The notes: generated by a model not told the origin, from the letters alone. 64,000 nt of DNA from Sphingomonas quercus (GCF_018863195.1 NZ_JAHKRT010000008.1:62001-126000), one strand, 5' to 3'. Shown: positions 24,956 to 34,940, counted from the first letter of the stretch. A program made the numbers and translations.

Positions 24956-26488
24956 TCAGCCGAGCAGCGCCATCACCCCGGCGCCGGCGGCGGCGGCGAG
25001 GATGGCGATGCCGGCATAGCGTGCCCAGCGGCTGTGCTCGACCAAGCGTATCTCGGCGAGCGGCGGCGGCGGCGGGGCGCCGCCGGCCGGCGGGAAGCGC
25101 GCCTCGATCCGGCGCAGCAGATCGGGCAGGCGCAGCAGCAGCTTCACATCCTCGCGCAGCCGGTCCGCGACGAACGCCTCCGGACCCAGTTCCGAGCGCA
25201 GCCATTCGCGGACGAAGGGCTCGGCCGTCTCCCACATGTTGATGTCGGGATCGAGCGCGGTGGCGACGCCTTCCACCATCACCATCGTCTTTTGCAGCAG
25301 CAACAGATGCGGCTGCACCGGCATGTCGAAATCGCGGGTGATGGCGAACAGGCCGTCGAGCATCTGGCCGACCGAGATATCCTTCACCGGCAGGCCGCGG
25401 ATCGGCTCGCCCACCGAGCGCAGCGCGGTGGTGAACTCGGCAATATTGTGATGCGAGGGCACGTATTGCGCCTCGAAATGGATTTCGGCGACGCGCGCAT
25501 AATTGCCGGTGATAAGGCCGTGCAGGATCTCGGCGAGCCACAGGCGCGCGCGCCGGTCGATGCGGCCCATGATGCCGAAGTCGATCGCCGCGAGCCGGCC
25601 GTCGGGCAGCGCGAAGAGATTGCCCTGATGCATGTCGGCGTGGAAGAAGCCCTCGGCGATCGCCTGCCTCAGGAAGCTGCGCACCAGCGTCCGCGCCAAC
25701 GCCGAGAGATCATGGCCGGCGGCAAGGAGGGCGGCACGGTCCGACAGCTTGATGCCGTCGATCCATTCGAGCGTAAGCACGCGCCGCGCGGTGCGTTGCC
25801 AGTCGATGGCGGGAACCATGAAACCGGGCTCGGCCGCGGCGCCCTCGGCAAGCTCGGACGCAGACGCGGCCTCGCGCCGGAGGTCCAGCTCGCGCGCGGT
25901 CCACTGGCGGAAGGTGGCGATCACCTGGCGCGGGCGCAGTCGCTCCAGTTCGCCGCCGAAGCGCTCGGCATGGGCAGCGGCCCATTCATAGGTCTCGACC
26001 GCCTGCGCCATGACATCCTCGATGCCTGGGCGCAGCACCTTCACCGCGACATGGGCGCCGTCCAGCGTCACGGCACGGTGGACCTGCGCGATCGAGGCGG
26101 CGCCGATCGGCTCCTCGTCGATGGAGGTGAAAATCTGGTCGAGCGGCTTTTCCAGCGCCGTCTCGATCGCGGCGCGGATCGTGGCGAAGGGCACCGGCGG
26201 GGCCTGATCCTGCAAGCGCAGCAGGTCGTGCGCCGCCTCGGGCCCGACCAGATCGGGGCGGGTGGCGAGCGCCTGGCCGAGCTTGATCGCGGCCGGGCCG
26301 ATCGCCTCGAAGGCGTCGGCGTAACGCGGCGTCCTGGGCACGCGCGCGCCGATGCGAATGAACCGGATGAGCTGGCGCACGCGATTGGGCGTGAGCGGAT
26401 CGGTCTCAATGCCGCGCAGCGCGCCGTGGCGGGCGAGCGTGCGCCCCCAGCGGCCGAGGCGAACCAGATGGACGACGGCGGATGTCAT
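24956..26488 (-). CDS. ubiB: Ubiquinone biosynthesis ABC1-type atypical kinase UbiB
   Basis: A 510-residue ABC1/ADCK-family protein required for ubiquinone synthesis, with ATPase-like activity thought to extract lipid intermediates from the membrane. The K-x-G-Q motif (A-I-K-L-G-Q-A-L-A-T-R-P-D-L), A-V-K-V-L-R-P-G, H-A-D-M-H-Q-G-N and A-I-D-F-G-I-M-G-R are present. A C-terminal membrane helix ends the protein. It follows ubiE by 10 nt on the same strand. Confidence 0.96.
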   Translation of the reverse strand: MTSAVVHLVRLGRWGRTLARHGALRGIETDPLTPNRVRQLIRFIRIGARVPRTPRYADAFEAIGPAAIKLGQALATRPDLVGPEAAHDLLRLQDQAPPVPFATIRAAIETALEKPLDQIFTSIDEEPIGAASIAQVHRAVTLDGAHVAVKVLRPGIEDVMAQAVETYEWAAAHAERFGGELERLRPRQVIATFRQWTARELDLRREAASASELAEGAAAEPGFMVPAIDWQRTARRVLTLEWIDGIKLSDRAALLAAGHDLSALARTLVRSFLRQAIAEGFFHADMHQGNLFALPDGRLAAIDFGIMGRIDRRARLWLAEILHGLITGNYARVAEIHFEAQYVPSHHNIAEFTTALRSVGEPIRGLPVKDISVGQMLDGLFAITRDFDMPVQPHLLLLQKTMVMVEGVATALDPDINMWETAEPFVREWLRSELGPEAFVADRLREDVKLLLRLPDLLRRIEARFPPAGGAPPPPPLAEIRLVEHSRWARYAGIAILAAAAGAGVMALLG

Positions 26489-26498
26489 TGTCCGGCGA

Positions 26499-27233
26499 TC
26501 AGATCTTCCAGCCGGAATGGATGGCGACGAGGCCGCCCAGCATCGGCTCCACCGAGGGGCGCACGAAGCCGGCGTCGGCGATCATGGCTTTGAACCGCTC
26601 CATGTCGGGGAAGCGGCGGATCGATTCGATCAGATAACGATAGCTCTCCTCGTCATGCGCCAGCAGCTTGCCGAGCCTGGGCACGAGATGATGCGAATAG
26701 CTGTCGTAAAGCTCGCGGAAGCCGGGCCACAGCGTCGTCGAGAATTCGAGGCAGAAAAAGCGGCCGCCGCGTTTCAGCACGCGGTGCGCCTCGGCCAGCG
26801 CCTTGTCGATATGGGTGACGTTGCGGATGCCGAACGCGATCGTATAGCCGTCGAAGCGGCGATCCTCGAAGGTCAGCGTCTCGGCATTCTGCTCGGACCA
26901 GACCAGCCCCTCGATATTGCGGCGGCGGGCGCGCTCCATGCCCACCTCCAGCATCGCGCCGTTGATGTCCGACACGGTGACGGCGGCGCCGCGCGCGGCC
27001 ATGCGGAAGGCGATGTCGCCGGTGCCGCCGGCCATGTCGAGGATATGCTCGCCGGCGCGCGGGTTGACGCGGCGGACAAAGCGATCCTTCCACAGCCGAT
27101 GCATGCCGCCGGACATGGCGTCGTTCATCAGGTCATAACGAGAGGCGACGCTGCGGAACACGGCGCCGACCCTCTCGGTCTTTTCCTCAGGCGTTACCTC
27201 GGCATAGCCGAAGGATACGGTTTCGCTGGTCAT
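26499..27233 (-). CDS. ubiE: Ubiquinone/menaquinone C-methyltransferase UbiE
   Basis: A 244-residue SAM-dependent methyltransferase acting on the C2 position of the demethoxyubiquinol ring. Marks: F-R-S-V-A-S-R-Y-D-L-M-N-D, SAM loop L-D-M-A-G-G-T-G-D-I-A, and A-F-G-I-R-N-V. Start ATG at 27233. It leads a two-gene ubiE-ubiB operon and diverges from mutM across 63 bases, the usual sphingomonad layout as I recall it. Confidence 0.96.
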   Translation of the reverse strand: MTSETVSFGYAEVTPEEKTERVGAVFRSVASRYDLMNDAMSGGMHRLWKDRFVRRVNPRAGEHILDMAGGTGDIAFRMAARGAAVTVSDINGAMLEVGMERARRRNIEGLVWSEQNAETLTFEDRRFDGYTIAFGIRNVTHIDKALAEAHRVLKRGGRFFCLEFSTTLWPGFRELYDSYSHHLVPRLGKLLAHDEESYRYLIESIRRFPDMERFKAMIADAGFVRPSVEPMLGGLVAIHSGWKI

Positions 27234-27296
27234 GGAACGCCCTATCGGGGGCGGCGGGCGGTTGCGCAAGCCCGGGGGGCGGGCTAGCGGCGGTTC

Positions 27297-28112
27297 ATGC
27301 CGGAATTACCCGAGGTCGAGACGACGGTGCGCGGGCTGGAGCCTGTGCTGGAGGGCCATGTGCTCACCCATGTCGAGGCGCGGCGGGAGGACCTCAGGCG
27401 AGCCTTCCCGCCGGACCTGCGCCAGCGGCTGACGGGCGCGCGGGTGACCGGACTCGCCCGCCGGGCCAAATATGGGCTGATCGACACCGATCGCGGCGAC
27501 ACGATGATCTTCCATCTCGGCATGTCGGGGCGGTGGCGGGTCGACCCCGGCGAGCTGGGCGCGCACGACCATCTCCTGCTGGAGACGGAGGCGGGGCGGC
27601 GGCTGTCGCTCAACGACCCGCGGCGCTTCGGATCGGTCGACCTCGTCGAGACGGCGGCGCTGGCGGACTGGCCGGCGTTCCGCGCTCTCGGGCCGGAGCC
27701 GCTGGGGCCGGACTTCACCGGCGCCCATCTGCGCCGCGCCTTCGAAAAGCGCACGGCCCCGGTCAAGGTGCTGCTGCTGGACCAGCGGATCGTGGCGGGG
27801 CTGGGCAACATCTATGTCTGCGAGGCGCTGAACCTCGCCCGGATCAGCCCGACGCGGGCCGCCGGCACGATCACCCTGCCGCGGCTGGAACGGCTCGCCG
27901 AGGCGGTACGCGCGGTGCTCGTCTCGGCGATCGCGGCGGGCGGATCGACGCTGCGCGATTATGCCCGGCCCGACGGGGAGCTCGGCTATTTCTCCAAGCA
28001 GTTCCGCGTCTACGACCGGGAGGGCAAGCCCTGCCCATGCGGAAAGGGCATCGTGCGGCGGCGGGTGGATGCCGGGCGTTCCACCTATTATTGCCCGGCC
28101 TGCCAACGCTGA
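27297..28112 (+). CDS. mutM: Formamidopyrimidine-DNA glycosylase (Fpg)
   Basis: A 271-residue 8-oxoguanine glycosylase/AP lyase. The catalytic N-terminus M-P-E-L-P-E-V-E-T (Pro2 nucleophile, Glu3) is intact. A helix-two-turn-helix segment includes G-L-G-N-I-Y-V-C-E-A-L, and the C-terminal zinc finger is C-P-C-G ... C-P-A-C-Q-R (the first pair is C-x-C, so the finger is C-x-C and C-x-x-C). It lies upstream of rpsT and dnaA. Confidence 0.97.
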   Translation: MPELPEVETTVRGLEPVLEGHVLTHVEARREDLRRAFPPDLRQRLTGARVTGLARRAKYGLIDTDRGDTMIFHLGMSGRWRVDPGELGAHDHLLLETEAGRRLSLNDPRRFGSVDLVETAALADWPAFRALGPEPLGPDFTGAHLRRAFEKRTAPVKVLLLDQRIVAGLGNIYVCEALNLARISPTRAAGTITLPRLERLAEAVRAVLVSAIAAGGSTLRDYARPDGELGYFSKQFRVYDREGKPCPCGKGIVRRRVDAGRSTYYCPACQR

Positions 28113-28116
28113 ATCG

Positions 28117-28145
28117 TTGACGGCGGGCGCGCCGATATGTAATGG
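28117..28145 (+). promoter_or_regulatory. Probable promoter of rpsT
   Basis: TTGACG (28117-28122), 17-nt spacer, TAATGG (28140-28145), just after mutM. It is similar in style to the rpsD and tRNA-Asp promoters in this window. A leader hairpin GCGGGA...TCCCGC follows. Confidence 0.55.
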
Positions 28146-28215
28146 GCCGCCCTTGTCCGGTGCGGGATGCTTCCCGCGCCGTTTTCATTTTCGAATTCGA
28201 ACCGAGGACGAGTGA

Positions 28216-28479
28216 ATGGCGAACACGCCGCAGGCCAAAAAGCGCATCCGCCGCAACGACCGTCGCGCGGAGATCAACGGCAACCGGGTGAGCCGCATCC
28301 GTACCTTCATCAAGAAGGTGGAGACGGCGCTGACGACGGGCGACAAGACGGCCGCTGCCGCCGCCCTCGCCGCCGCCCAGCCGGAGCTGTTCCGTGGCGT
28401 TGCCAAGGGCGTGATCCACAAGAATACGGCCAGCCGGAAGTTCCAGCGCCTGTCCAAGCGAGTCGCAGCTCTCGCCTGA
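28216..28479 (+). CDS. rpsT: 30S ribosomal protein S20
   Basis: An 87-residue basic ribosomal protein with the S20 opening [14 protein letters not shown] and the long three-helix bundle ([17 protein letters not shown]). It binds the 5' domain of 16S rRNA. It is monocistronic, with its own promoter and a strong terminator 30 nt after the stop. Confidence 0.98.
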   Translation: MANTPQAKKRIRRNDRRAEINGNRVSRIRTFIKKVETALTTGDKTAAAAALAAAQPELFRGVAKGVIHKNTASRKFQRLSKRVAALA

Positions 28480-28510
28480 CACGGAAGCGTAACGCGACAA
28501 GCGGCTTCGA

Positions 28511-28540
28511 GCCCGCGTGCCCCACGGCACGCGGGCTTTT
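28511..28540 (+). terminator. Intrinsic terminator of rpsT
   Basis: Perfect 11-base arms 28511-28521 and 28526-28536, loop CCAC, followed by TTTT and A-T. Confidence 0.95.
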
Positions 28541-28949
28541 ATGACATTTTGGCCGGTGCGAGCTCTTCGCAAGAACCCATTGAAGTGACACGATTCGTGT
28601 TGCGATGCCCCCGCTGATGTGCGAATTCCTTGATCAAAATCAAAGGCATATCTACCCCCTGAGGGGGAGGCGGCGGGATTGCGTGTCAAGCCGCTTTATT
28701 TCGATTGTGTGACGTCCATTGGCCTTGATCGGCGGCCGTCGCCATCCCTAAAAGGATCGAACCACGGCGACGAATCGACGCCGTGAACAGCACCGAGACA
28801 GGCTTCGTCCCGGCCATGGCGCTTAGCGTTCTGGCCGTGGGGAAAGCGCGTCCTCGATAAAAATGGGCTCGCGTCGATCGGTGCGCGGACGGTTAGGGAG
28901 CGGACGGAGCGTGGGGCAGGCGACGGCATCGGCGATGATACAGGGGGCG
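28541..28949. other. Intergenic leader between rpsT terminator and dnaA
   Basis: No supported gene in about 400 bases. It holds an FNR-type palindrome at 28630-28643 and a CCCCCT-GAGGGGG hairpin at about 28655-28667. No DnaA boxes of the TTATCCACA type and no AT-rich unwinding region were seen, so it does not look like oriC. The dnaA promoter must lie here but is not clear. Confidence 0.5.
28630..28643. promoter_or_regulatory. FNR/FixK-type box
   Basis: TTGAT-CAAA-ATCAA matches the FNR-family consensus TTGAT-N4-ATCAA at all ten fixed positions. It is about 90 nt past the rpsT terminator and about 310 nt ahead of the dnaA start. Confidence 0.5.
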
Positions 28950-30326
28950 ATGTCCGAGTCCGATCCGGTGAGCCTCGCCTGGGCCGAGATTCGCGCCGGT
29001 CTGCGCCGCGACTGTGGCGCGCGTACCTTCGACGGCTGGCTGAAGCCGATCCGGTTGGCCGGCCATGACCTCGATGCCGGCGTGATCGAGCTGGTGCTGC
29101 CGTCGCAATTCATGGCGAGCTGGGTCGAGTCGAACTATGCCGAGCGTCTGGCCCTGGCGTGGCGGTCGATGCTGCCGGCGATCCGCCACGTCCATATCCG
29201 CGCCGGCGACGTGGCCGGCGACGCCGCAGCGCAGACGGCGCCGCTCGACATCCCCGCGACAGAGACCGCCGTCGCGCCCGAGCCGGAGCCGCAGGCCAAT
29301 GGCGGCGCGGCGCTGGACGCGCGCTACACCTTCGACAATTTCGTCGTCGGCAAGGCCAATGACGTCGCCTACAACGCCGCGCGCACCGTCGCGGAGGGCG
29401 GCCAGCTCGCCTTCAATCCGTTGTTCTTCCATGGCGGCACCGGCCTCGGCAAAACCCATCTGATGCACGCCATCGGCCATGAATATCGCCGCCGCCATCC
29501 GGGCGCCGCGGTGATCTACATGTCGGCCGAGAAATTCATGTTCGAGTTCGTCTCGGCGATGCGCAGCAAGGATACGCTGGCGTTCAAGTCGCGGCTGCGC
29601 TCCGCCGACCTGCTGATGATCGACGATGTCCAGTTCATCGCCGGCAAGGATTCCACGCAGGAGGAATTCTTCCATACGATGAACGAGATCATCTCGGCCG
29701 GCAAAAGGCTGGTGATCTCGGCCGATCGCTCGCCGCAGGACCTCGAGGGTATCGAGGGCCGCATCCTGTCGCGCCTCAGCTGGGGGCTGGTGGCCGACGT
29801 CAACCCCGCCGATTTCGAGCTGCGCCTCGGCATCATCACCAAGAAGCTGGAAGGCATGCCGCAGGTCAGCGTGCCGCAGGATGTGGCGATGTTCCTGGCG
29901 CGCCGCATCCAGGCCAATGTCCGCGAGCTGGAAGGCGCGCTCAACCGCGTCATCGCTTATGCGATGCTGACCGGGCGGCCGATCGACGTCGATTTCGTGT
30001 CGGAGACGCTCGCCGATCAGCTGCGCGCCAGCACGCGACGGATCACCATCGACGAGATCCAGCGCAAGGTCTCGGATCATTTCTGCATCCGTCAGGCGGA
30101 GATGACGTCCGCCCGCCGCGCCCGCGAAGTGGCCCGCCCGCGCCAGATCGCCATGTATCTCGCCAAGCAGCTGACGCCGCGCTCGCTGCCGGAGATCGGC
30201 CGCCGCTTCGGTGGGCGCGATCACACCACGGTCATCCACGCCGTCCGCCAGATCGAGAAGCTCCGCAAGGCGGACGCCGAGATCGACGCCGATGTGCGCC
30301 TGCTGATGCGCCAGCTCGAGGGCTGA
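28950..30326 (+). CDS. dnaA: Chromosomal replication initiator DnaA
   Basis: A 458-residue AAA+ initiator. Domain I about 1-90; linker about 90-125; Walker [10 protein letters not shown] and Walker [10 protein letters not shown]; sensor I region S-A-D-R-S-P; C-terminal domain IV with [17 protein letters not shown] and the signature [14 protein letters not shown] at 28950 (M-S-E-S-D-P-V) is preferred because AGGGGG lies 2-3 nt short of ideal spacing upstream; ATG at 28935 is an alternative. No origin is adjacent. Confidence 0.97.
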   Translation: MSESDPVSLAWAEIRAGLRRDCGARTFDGWLKPIRLAGHDLDAGVIELVLPSQFMASWVESNYAERLALAWRSMLPAIRHVHIRAGDVAGDAAAQTAPLDIPATETAVAPEPEPQANGGAALDARYTFDNFVVGKANDVAYNAARTVAEGGQLAFNPLFFHGGTGLGKTHLMHAIGHEYRRRHPGAAVIYMSAEKFMFEFVSAMRSKDTLAFKSRLRSADLLMIDDVQFIAGKDSTQEEFFHTMNEIISAGKRLVISADRSPQDLEGIEGRILSRLSWGLVADVNPADFELRLGIITKKLEGMPQVSVPQDVAMFLARRIQANVRELEGALNRVIAYAMLTGRPIDVDFVSETLADQLRASTRRITIDEIQRKVSDHFCIRQAEMTSARRAREVARPRQIAMYLAKQLTPRSLPEIGRRFGGRDHTTVIHAVRQIEKLRKADAEIDADVRLLMRQLEG

Positions 30327-30744
30327 GCGGGGCGCCCGGCGCGGCACGGGGTGTTTCGATCACGAGGGTCGCGCGGACGTTTCGATTGATGTCGCTCCGG
30401 CGGCCTGCGCTCACGGTTGACGGCCCTCGGCGCGACGGGGTCGCTCAGGGCGAGCGGCTGTCACTTTCCCTCGTCGCGCTGAACCCGTCGACGGGCTGGT
30501 TCTGCTTCCACCTGATCGCAGGCCCCTGAGATAGTGGGGGGCGTGGACCCTGAACGAAGCTCGGGGTGACCGGGGACCCCGGGGTGGCCGGATGGTTTGC
30601 CCGCCCCGCCATGCTGAACTTGGTTCAGCATCCACCGGGCCACGGGCTCCGAAGATTGTGGGAGCGTGGACCCTGCCGGCTAGGCGGTACCCGGCGATTC
30701 GCTCGCCCGGCGGGTCGGAGCGTGGCGCCGGTCGCGCGCAAACG
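30327..30744. other. Intergenic region with dispersed repeat copies
   Basis: About 420 bases without a supported gene. It includes a fragment of the CTCAGGGCGAGCGG repeat near 30440 and one A+B palindrome unit at about 30541-30640. Confidence 0.6.
30541..30640. repeat. Single copy of the A+B compound palindrome unit
   Basis: GGACCCTGAACGAAGCTCGGGGTGAC (A, degenerate) followed about 65 nt later by CATGCTGAA-CTTGG-TTCAGCATCC (B). The same order and spacing as in the 48963-49460 array. Confidence 0.75.
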
Positions 30745-30774
30745 AAAAGGGCGGCCCTTGCGGAGCCGCCCTTT
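30745..30774 (-). terminator. Intrinsic terminator of the DUF4136 lipoprotein gene
   Basis: Perfect 10-base arms (30746-30755 and 30765-30774). On the minus strand the stem ends in TTTT. Confidence 0.85.
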
Positions 30775-30796
30775 GCTCGGCCGGAAGAGCCCGCCG

Positions 30797-31474
30797 TCAG
30801 CCCTTGGGCTTGGGCGGGATGGTGATGCGGACCTCCTCGCCCGAGCGGCCGGGGAAGCCGGCGAACATCGCGTCGACAAGGTTTGGCACCAGCTCGGTCA
30901 ACCGGTCATTGGCGGAACGGGCCTTGGCGTGGCCCTCGAACAGGCGCGCGCCATCGGCGGCACGGCTGATCCGCATGTCCAGGAAGCTGGTGTAATAGGT
31001 ATAGCTGTCGATTTCGGTGCCGCCCCAGCCACCCCAGCCGGAGCCCCAGGCGCCCCAGCCGCCCGGATAGAAGGGACGATAGCCGCCCCAGCCGCCGAAA
31101 CGGCCCCAGCGACCCCAGCCGCCGCCCCAGCCGCCACCATAGGGGCCGTAGAAGGGCGCAGGCCGGCTGACGATCTGCTGGCGGCCATTGTCGACGCCAT
31201 AATCGAGCGCGACGACGAGCTGCGCGCCGTCCCGGCTTTCCGCCGGACGATAGCCATATTGGGTGAGCCGCTGGGACACGAGGCTGGCGTAGGTCTGGAA
31301 TTCCAGCCCGCCCTGCATCTCCGCACTGCCCGCCTCGATGAAGAAGGTCTGGCCCTGGGCGGGCGGCAGCTGCTGGAAGCGCGCGACATCGGCCTTGAAC
31401 GACGTGGCGCAGGCGCCCAGCGCCAGCATGGAGAGCGGAGCGGCTACGGCGAGAATGGATTTGCGGATCGACAT
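30797..31474 (-). CDS. DUF4136-type lipoprotein with Gly/Trp-rich segment
   Basis: A 225-residue lipoprotein (lipobox L-G-A-C, Cys22). Residues 25-105 and 153-225 look like the DUF4136 fold (Q-T-F-F-I-E-A, R-L-T-Q-Y-G-Y, S-Y-T-Y-Y-T-S-F-L-D-M-R-I). Between them residues about 108-152 are a run of G-G-W-G and P-F-Y-G repeats. Start ATG at 31474; the open frame continues upstream but lacks similarity. It lies downstream of trpS on the same strand. Outer-membrane localisation is likely; function unknown. Confidence 0.8.
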   Translation of the reverse strand: MSIRKSILAVAAPLSMLALGACATSFKADVARFQQLPPAQGQTFFIEAGSAEMQGGLEFQTYASLVSQRLTQYGYRPAESRDGAQLVVALDYGVDNGRQQIVSRPAPFYGPYGGGWGGGWGRWGRFGGWGGYRPFYPGGWGAWGSGWGGWGGTEIDSYTYYTSFLDMRISRAADGARLFEGHAKARSANDRLTELVPNLVDAMFAGFPGRSGEEVRITIPPKPKG

Positions 31475-31583
31475 GGGATGCGACCTTCTGGGCGGAGCGG
31501 CCCGGTTCTGGTTTCTTTTGGAAACCTTTAGCCGTGCGGCAATGAATGCTGCTTGAACGTTTCTGATAATGCGCGGGTTTCCC

Positions 31584-32597
31584 TCATCGCGATAGTCCGA
31601 CGGCGCGATAGGCGCTGTCGAGCGTCGGGGCGGCTTCGGCACGCGCGCGAGTGGCGCCGACGTCGAGCAGGCGATCCAGCTCGGCGGGGTCGCCGGCGAA
31701 CTGATCGAGCCGCGCCTTGATCGGCCGCAGCGTCTCGACGAGCAGCTCGGCCAGCGCCGGCTTGAACGCGCCGAAGCCCTGGCCGGCGAAGTCGCCGAGC
31801 ACCTGTTCGACGGTCCGATCGGCCAGCGCGGCATAGATGCCGACGAGGTTGCGCGCCTCGGGCCGCTCGGCGAGGCCGGCGGGGTCGGCCGGCAACGGAT
31901 CGGGATCGGTCTTGGCCTTGCGGACCTTGGCGGCGACGGTGTCGCTGTCGTCGGTGAGGTTGATGCGGCTCATGTCCGAGGGATCGGACTTGGACATCTT
32001 GGCGGTGCCGTCACGCAGCGACATGATCCGCGCCGCCGTCGGGGGGATGATCGGGTCGGGCAGGGGGAATAGCTCGACGTCGAAGTCGGTGTTGAACTTG
32101 GCGGCGACATCGCGGGCCAGCTCGAGATGCTGCTTCTGGTCGTCGCCGACCGGCACATGCGTGGCGCGGTAGAGCAGCACGTCGGCGGCCATCAGCACCG
32201 GATAGGTGTAGAGACCGACCGAGGCGCCTTCGCGATTCTTGCCCGCCTTGTCCTTGAACTGGGTCATGCGGTTGAGCCACCCGATGCGGGCGGTGCCGCT
32301 GAGCAGCCAGGTCAGCTCGGCATGGGCGGGCACGCGCGCCTGGTTGAACATCACCGCCTTGGCCGGATCAATGCCGGCCGCGAGCAGCGCGGCTGCCATC
32401 GACCGGACATTGGCGGCAAGCTCGGCCGGATCATTGTGCACGGTGATCGCGTGCAGGTCGGCGAGGAAGAAGAAGCAGTCGCCGCCCTCCGCTGCGACCT
32501 CGTCCTGCATGCGCACCCAGTTGCGGATCGCGCCGAGATAATTGCCGAGGTGAAGGTTGCCGGTGGGCTGGATGCCCGAGACGATGCGCTTGCTCAT
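31584..32597 (-). CDS. trpS: Tryptophanyl-tRNA synthetase
   Basis: A 337-residue class Ic synthetase charging tRNA-Trp. The HIGH-like motif is T-G-N-L-H-L-G-N and the KMSKS motif is K-M-S-K-S, both intact; G-D-D-Q-K-Q-H-L-E is conserved. It starts 34 nt after murJ ends, on the same strand, and is probably co-transcribed with it. Confidence 0.97.
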   Translation of the reverse strand: MSKRIVSGIQPTGNLHLGNYLGAIRNWVRMQDEVAAEGGDCFFFLADLHAITVHNDPAELAANVRSMAAALLAAGIDPAKAVMFNQARVPAHAELTWLLSGTARIGWLNRMTQFKDKAGKNREGASVGLYTYPVLMAADVLLYRATHVPVGDDQKQHLELARDVAAKFNTDFDVELFPLPDPIIPPTAARIMSLRDGTAKMSKSDPSDMSRINLTDDSDTVAAKVRKAKTDPDPLPADPAGLAERPEARNLVGIYAALADRTVEQVLGDFAGQGFGAFKPALAELLVETLRPIKARLDQFAGDPAELDRLLDVGATRARAEAAPTLDSAYRAVGLSR

Positions 32598-32631
32598 AAT
32601 CCCCGCGCCTTGCGGGGCGCGGGCGGCGGCG

Positions 32632-34221
32632 TCAAGCGCGGCGGCGCCGCACCAGCGCCTTGAGTTCGCCGACGCGGAAGGCGCCGAGCAGGAAGGCGGC
32701 GCCGAAATAGATCGCCGCCGCCGGCCCGATCAGCGCGACGAGGCCGAGGACGCGATGCAGCACATGGCCGCGCATCAGCGGCGCCACCGCGGGATTGAGC
32801 AGGAACAGCGAGGCGGCCATCACCGCCGTCGCCGCGATCAGCCGCAGCGCCCGGCCCCGCAGGCGCGCGTCGAGCACGAGATCGCCGCGCCGCCGCAGCG
32901 TCCACCACAGCAGGCCGACATTCACCCACGCCGCGACCGAGGTCGACAGCGCCAGCCCGACATGGGCCAGCGGCCACACCAGAACCAGGTTGAGGACAAG
33001 GTTCACGGCCATGGCGGCGAGGGCGATGCGCACCGGCGTCCTGGTGTCGGCGCGAGCATAGAAGCCGGGCACCAGCACCTTGATGAGGATATAGGCCGGC
33101 AGACCGGAGGCGAAGGCGGTGAGCGCGGCGGCGCTCGCCACTGCGTCGGAATAGGTGAACACGCCATATTGCAGCGTGCCTTGGATCAGCGGCAGCGACG
33201 AGAACATCAGCCCGGCGAAGGCGGGGAGGGTGAGCAGCAGCACCAGCTCGATGGCTCGGTTCTGCGTATCGTTGGCGGCCGCCGCGTCGCCACTGCCGAT
33301 GTGGCGGGAGAGGACCGGCAGGATCGCCGTGCCGACGCCGATGCCGATCATGCCCAGCGGCAGCTGGTTCAGCCGATCGGCATAATAGAGATAGCTGACC
33401 GAGCCCTGGGGCAGGAAGCGCGCGGCGAGCGTCGTCGAGATCAGCAGGTTGAACTGCACCGCCCCGGCGCCGAGCGCTGCCGGCCAGATCAGCTTGAGCA
33501 ATTGCTTCACGTCCGGCGACAGGCGCGGCGCCCGCAGGCGCAGGGAGACGCCGGCGCGGCGGCAGGCCCAGATCAGCCAGCCGAGCTGCATCGCGCCCGA
33601 CACGGTGACGGCGATCGCCTGGGTGCGCGCGGTATCGACGTCGCTATGGCCGCGGAAGAAGAGCAGGCCGGCGATCATGCAGATGTTGAGCAGGATCGGC
33701 GCGGCGGCGTTTACCCAGAAGCGGTCGACCGAATTGAGGATGCCGCCCAACAGCGACACCAGCGAGATGAGCATCAGATAGGGGAAGGTGATCCGCGTAT
33801 ATTCGACGGCGAGCGCGAGCTTGCCGCCCCCGTCGCCGGTGCCGCCTTCGGGGAAGCCGCCGGTCATCGCCCACACGATCGGGCCGGCGGCGAGCATCAT
33901 CAGCGCGGTGAAGATGATCAGGAACGGCAGCAGCACCGAAAGCACCTGATCGGCGAAGCGGAGGGCGGCGGGCAGGCCGTCACGCCCCTGCCTTTGCTCC
34001 TGCCCCATGATGCGGCTGAACATCGGCACGAAGGCGGCGGAGAAGGCGCCCTCGGCAAACAGCGCACGAAACAGGTTGGGCAGCCGCCAGGCGATGAGGA
34101 AGGCGTCGGAGGCGAAGCCGGCGCCGACGAATCGCGCCATCAGCGTGTCGCGCGCGAAGCCGAGAATGCGGCTGACCAGAGTCAGTCCGCCGATCGTCAT
34201 GGTGTTGCGGACGAGGCTCAT
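32632..34221 (-). CDS. murJ: Lipid II flippase MurJ
   Basis: A 529-residue MviN/MurJ flippase with about 14 membrane helices, moving lipid II across the inner membrane for peptidoglycan synthesis. Marks: [14 protein letters not shown] near the start, [16 protein letters not shown], and the cytoplasmic-facing arginines and helix pattern of the MOP superfamily. It precedes trpS. A dispersed repeat lies upstream at 34350-34400. Confidence 0.95.
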   Translation of the reverse strand: MSLVRNTMTIGGLTLVSRILGFARDTLMARFVGAGFASDAFLIAWRLPNLFRALFAEGAFSAAFVPMFSRIMGQEQRQGRDGLPAALRFADQVLSVLLPFLIIFTALMMLAAGPIVWAMTGGFPEGGTGDGGGKLALAVEYTRITFPYLMLISLVSLLGGILNSVDRFWVNAAAPILLNICMIAGLLFFRGHSDVDTARTQAIAVTVSGAMQLGWLIWACRRAGVSLRLRAPRLSPDVKQLLKLIWPAALGAGAVQFNLLISTTLAARFLPQGSVSYLYYADRLNQLPLGMIGIGVGTAILPVLSRHIGSGDAAAANDTQNRAIELVLLLTLPAFAGLMFSSLPLIQGTLQYGVFTYSDAVASAAALTAFASGLPAYILIKVLVPGFYARADTRTPVRIALAAMAVNLVLNLVLVWPLAHVGLALSTSVAAWVNVGLLWWTLRRRGDLVLDARLRGRALRLIAATAVMAASLFLLNPAVAPLMRGHVLHRVLGLVALIGPAAAIYFGAAFLLGAFRVGELKALVRRRRA

Positions 34222-34349
34222 CGGCGGAGGCGGGAATGATGAAACACGCGGCTGTCACCGATCGCTGGAGGATGTCCCCACCGTTCGTCCCGGGCAGGCA
34301 TCGGCACCGTCGACGCCCCGCATAGAACGACGGCGCCAGCCGGCACCGT

Positions 34350-34400
34350 CCTTTCGATACGAGGCTTCGACACGCTCAGCCTCTGCTCAGGGCGAACGGG
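34350..34400 (+). repeat. Dispersed repeat, CTCAGGGCGAACGG type
   Basis: CCTTTCGATACGAGG, GCTTCGACACGCTCAG and CTCAGGGCGAACGG form one copy between secB and murJ. Related copies are at 9920-9977 and 39714-39748. Confidence 0.65.
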
Positions 34401-34442
34401 ACCAGGATGCCCAGTTCCCATCCGCATCCGGCAAAGGCGCGC

Positions 34443-34940
34443 TTACGCCTCGCCCTGGACCTCGAACGTGCCGCCCTGCTCCTGCTGCTGCAGCTGGGCG
34501 AGGTAGAGCGCGGTGAAGTCGATCGGCTCCAGCATCAGCGGCGGGAAGCCGCCGTCGCGCACCGCGTCGGCGACGATGCGGCGCACGAACGGGAAGATCA
34601 GGCGCGGGGCCTCGGCGAACAGGAAGGGCTGGAGCTGCTCTTCCGGAACGTTACGCAGCGCGAACAGCGTGCCGTAGGTCAGCTCGACCTGGAACGCGGT
34701 CTGGGAGGCGGACACCGCCTTGATCTCGGCCTTCAGCACGACCTCGTAGACATCCTCGGCGACCTTGGTCGAGCCGAAGTTGAACTGGACGTCGATCTGC
34801 GGCTGCCCCTGCCACTGGTAGACGGCCGGCGCGTTCGGATTCTCGAACGAGAGATCCTTCACATATTGGGTGATGATGCCGACCTGGGGCGCGAAATCCT
34901 GCCCGTTGCCCTGCGCGTCGCCCGTGCCTTCATCGGCCAT
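34443..34940 (-). CDS. secB: Protein-export chaperone SecB
   Basis: A 165-residue SecB that keeps preproteins unfolded and delivers them to SecA. The core shows Y-V-K-D-L-S-F-E-N-P-N-A-P, a family hallmark, and L-I-F-P-F-V-R-R-I-V-A-D-A-V-R-D-G-G-F-P-P-L. ATG at 34940 (M-A-D-E-G) has GAGGG 9 nt upstream; ATG at 34946 is the alternative. It diverges from the TimA-like gene. Confidence 0.95.
   Translation of the reverse strand: MADEGTGDAQGNGQDFAPQVGIITQYVKDLSFENPNAPAVYQWQGQPQIDVQFNFGSTKVAEDVYEVVLKAEIKAVSASQTAFQVELTYGTLFALRNVPEEQLQPFLFAEAPRLIFPFVRRIVADAVRDGGFPPLMLEPIDFTALYLAQLQQQEQGGTFEVQGEA

Noticed and set aside
28696-28929. A 77-codon minus-strand frame in the dnaA upstream gap that could explain the FNR box.
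   Set aside because: Composition and lack of a ribosome site do not support a gene.
28541-28949. Chromosome origin next to dnaA.
   Set aside because: No clustered DnaA boxes and no AT-rich unwinding element were visible; in sphingomonads dnaA need not be next to oriC.
32557-34239. A 560-codon open frame opposite murJ, rich in H, R and Q.
   Set aside because: Antisense shadow of a clear flippase gene.
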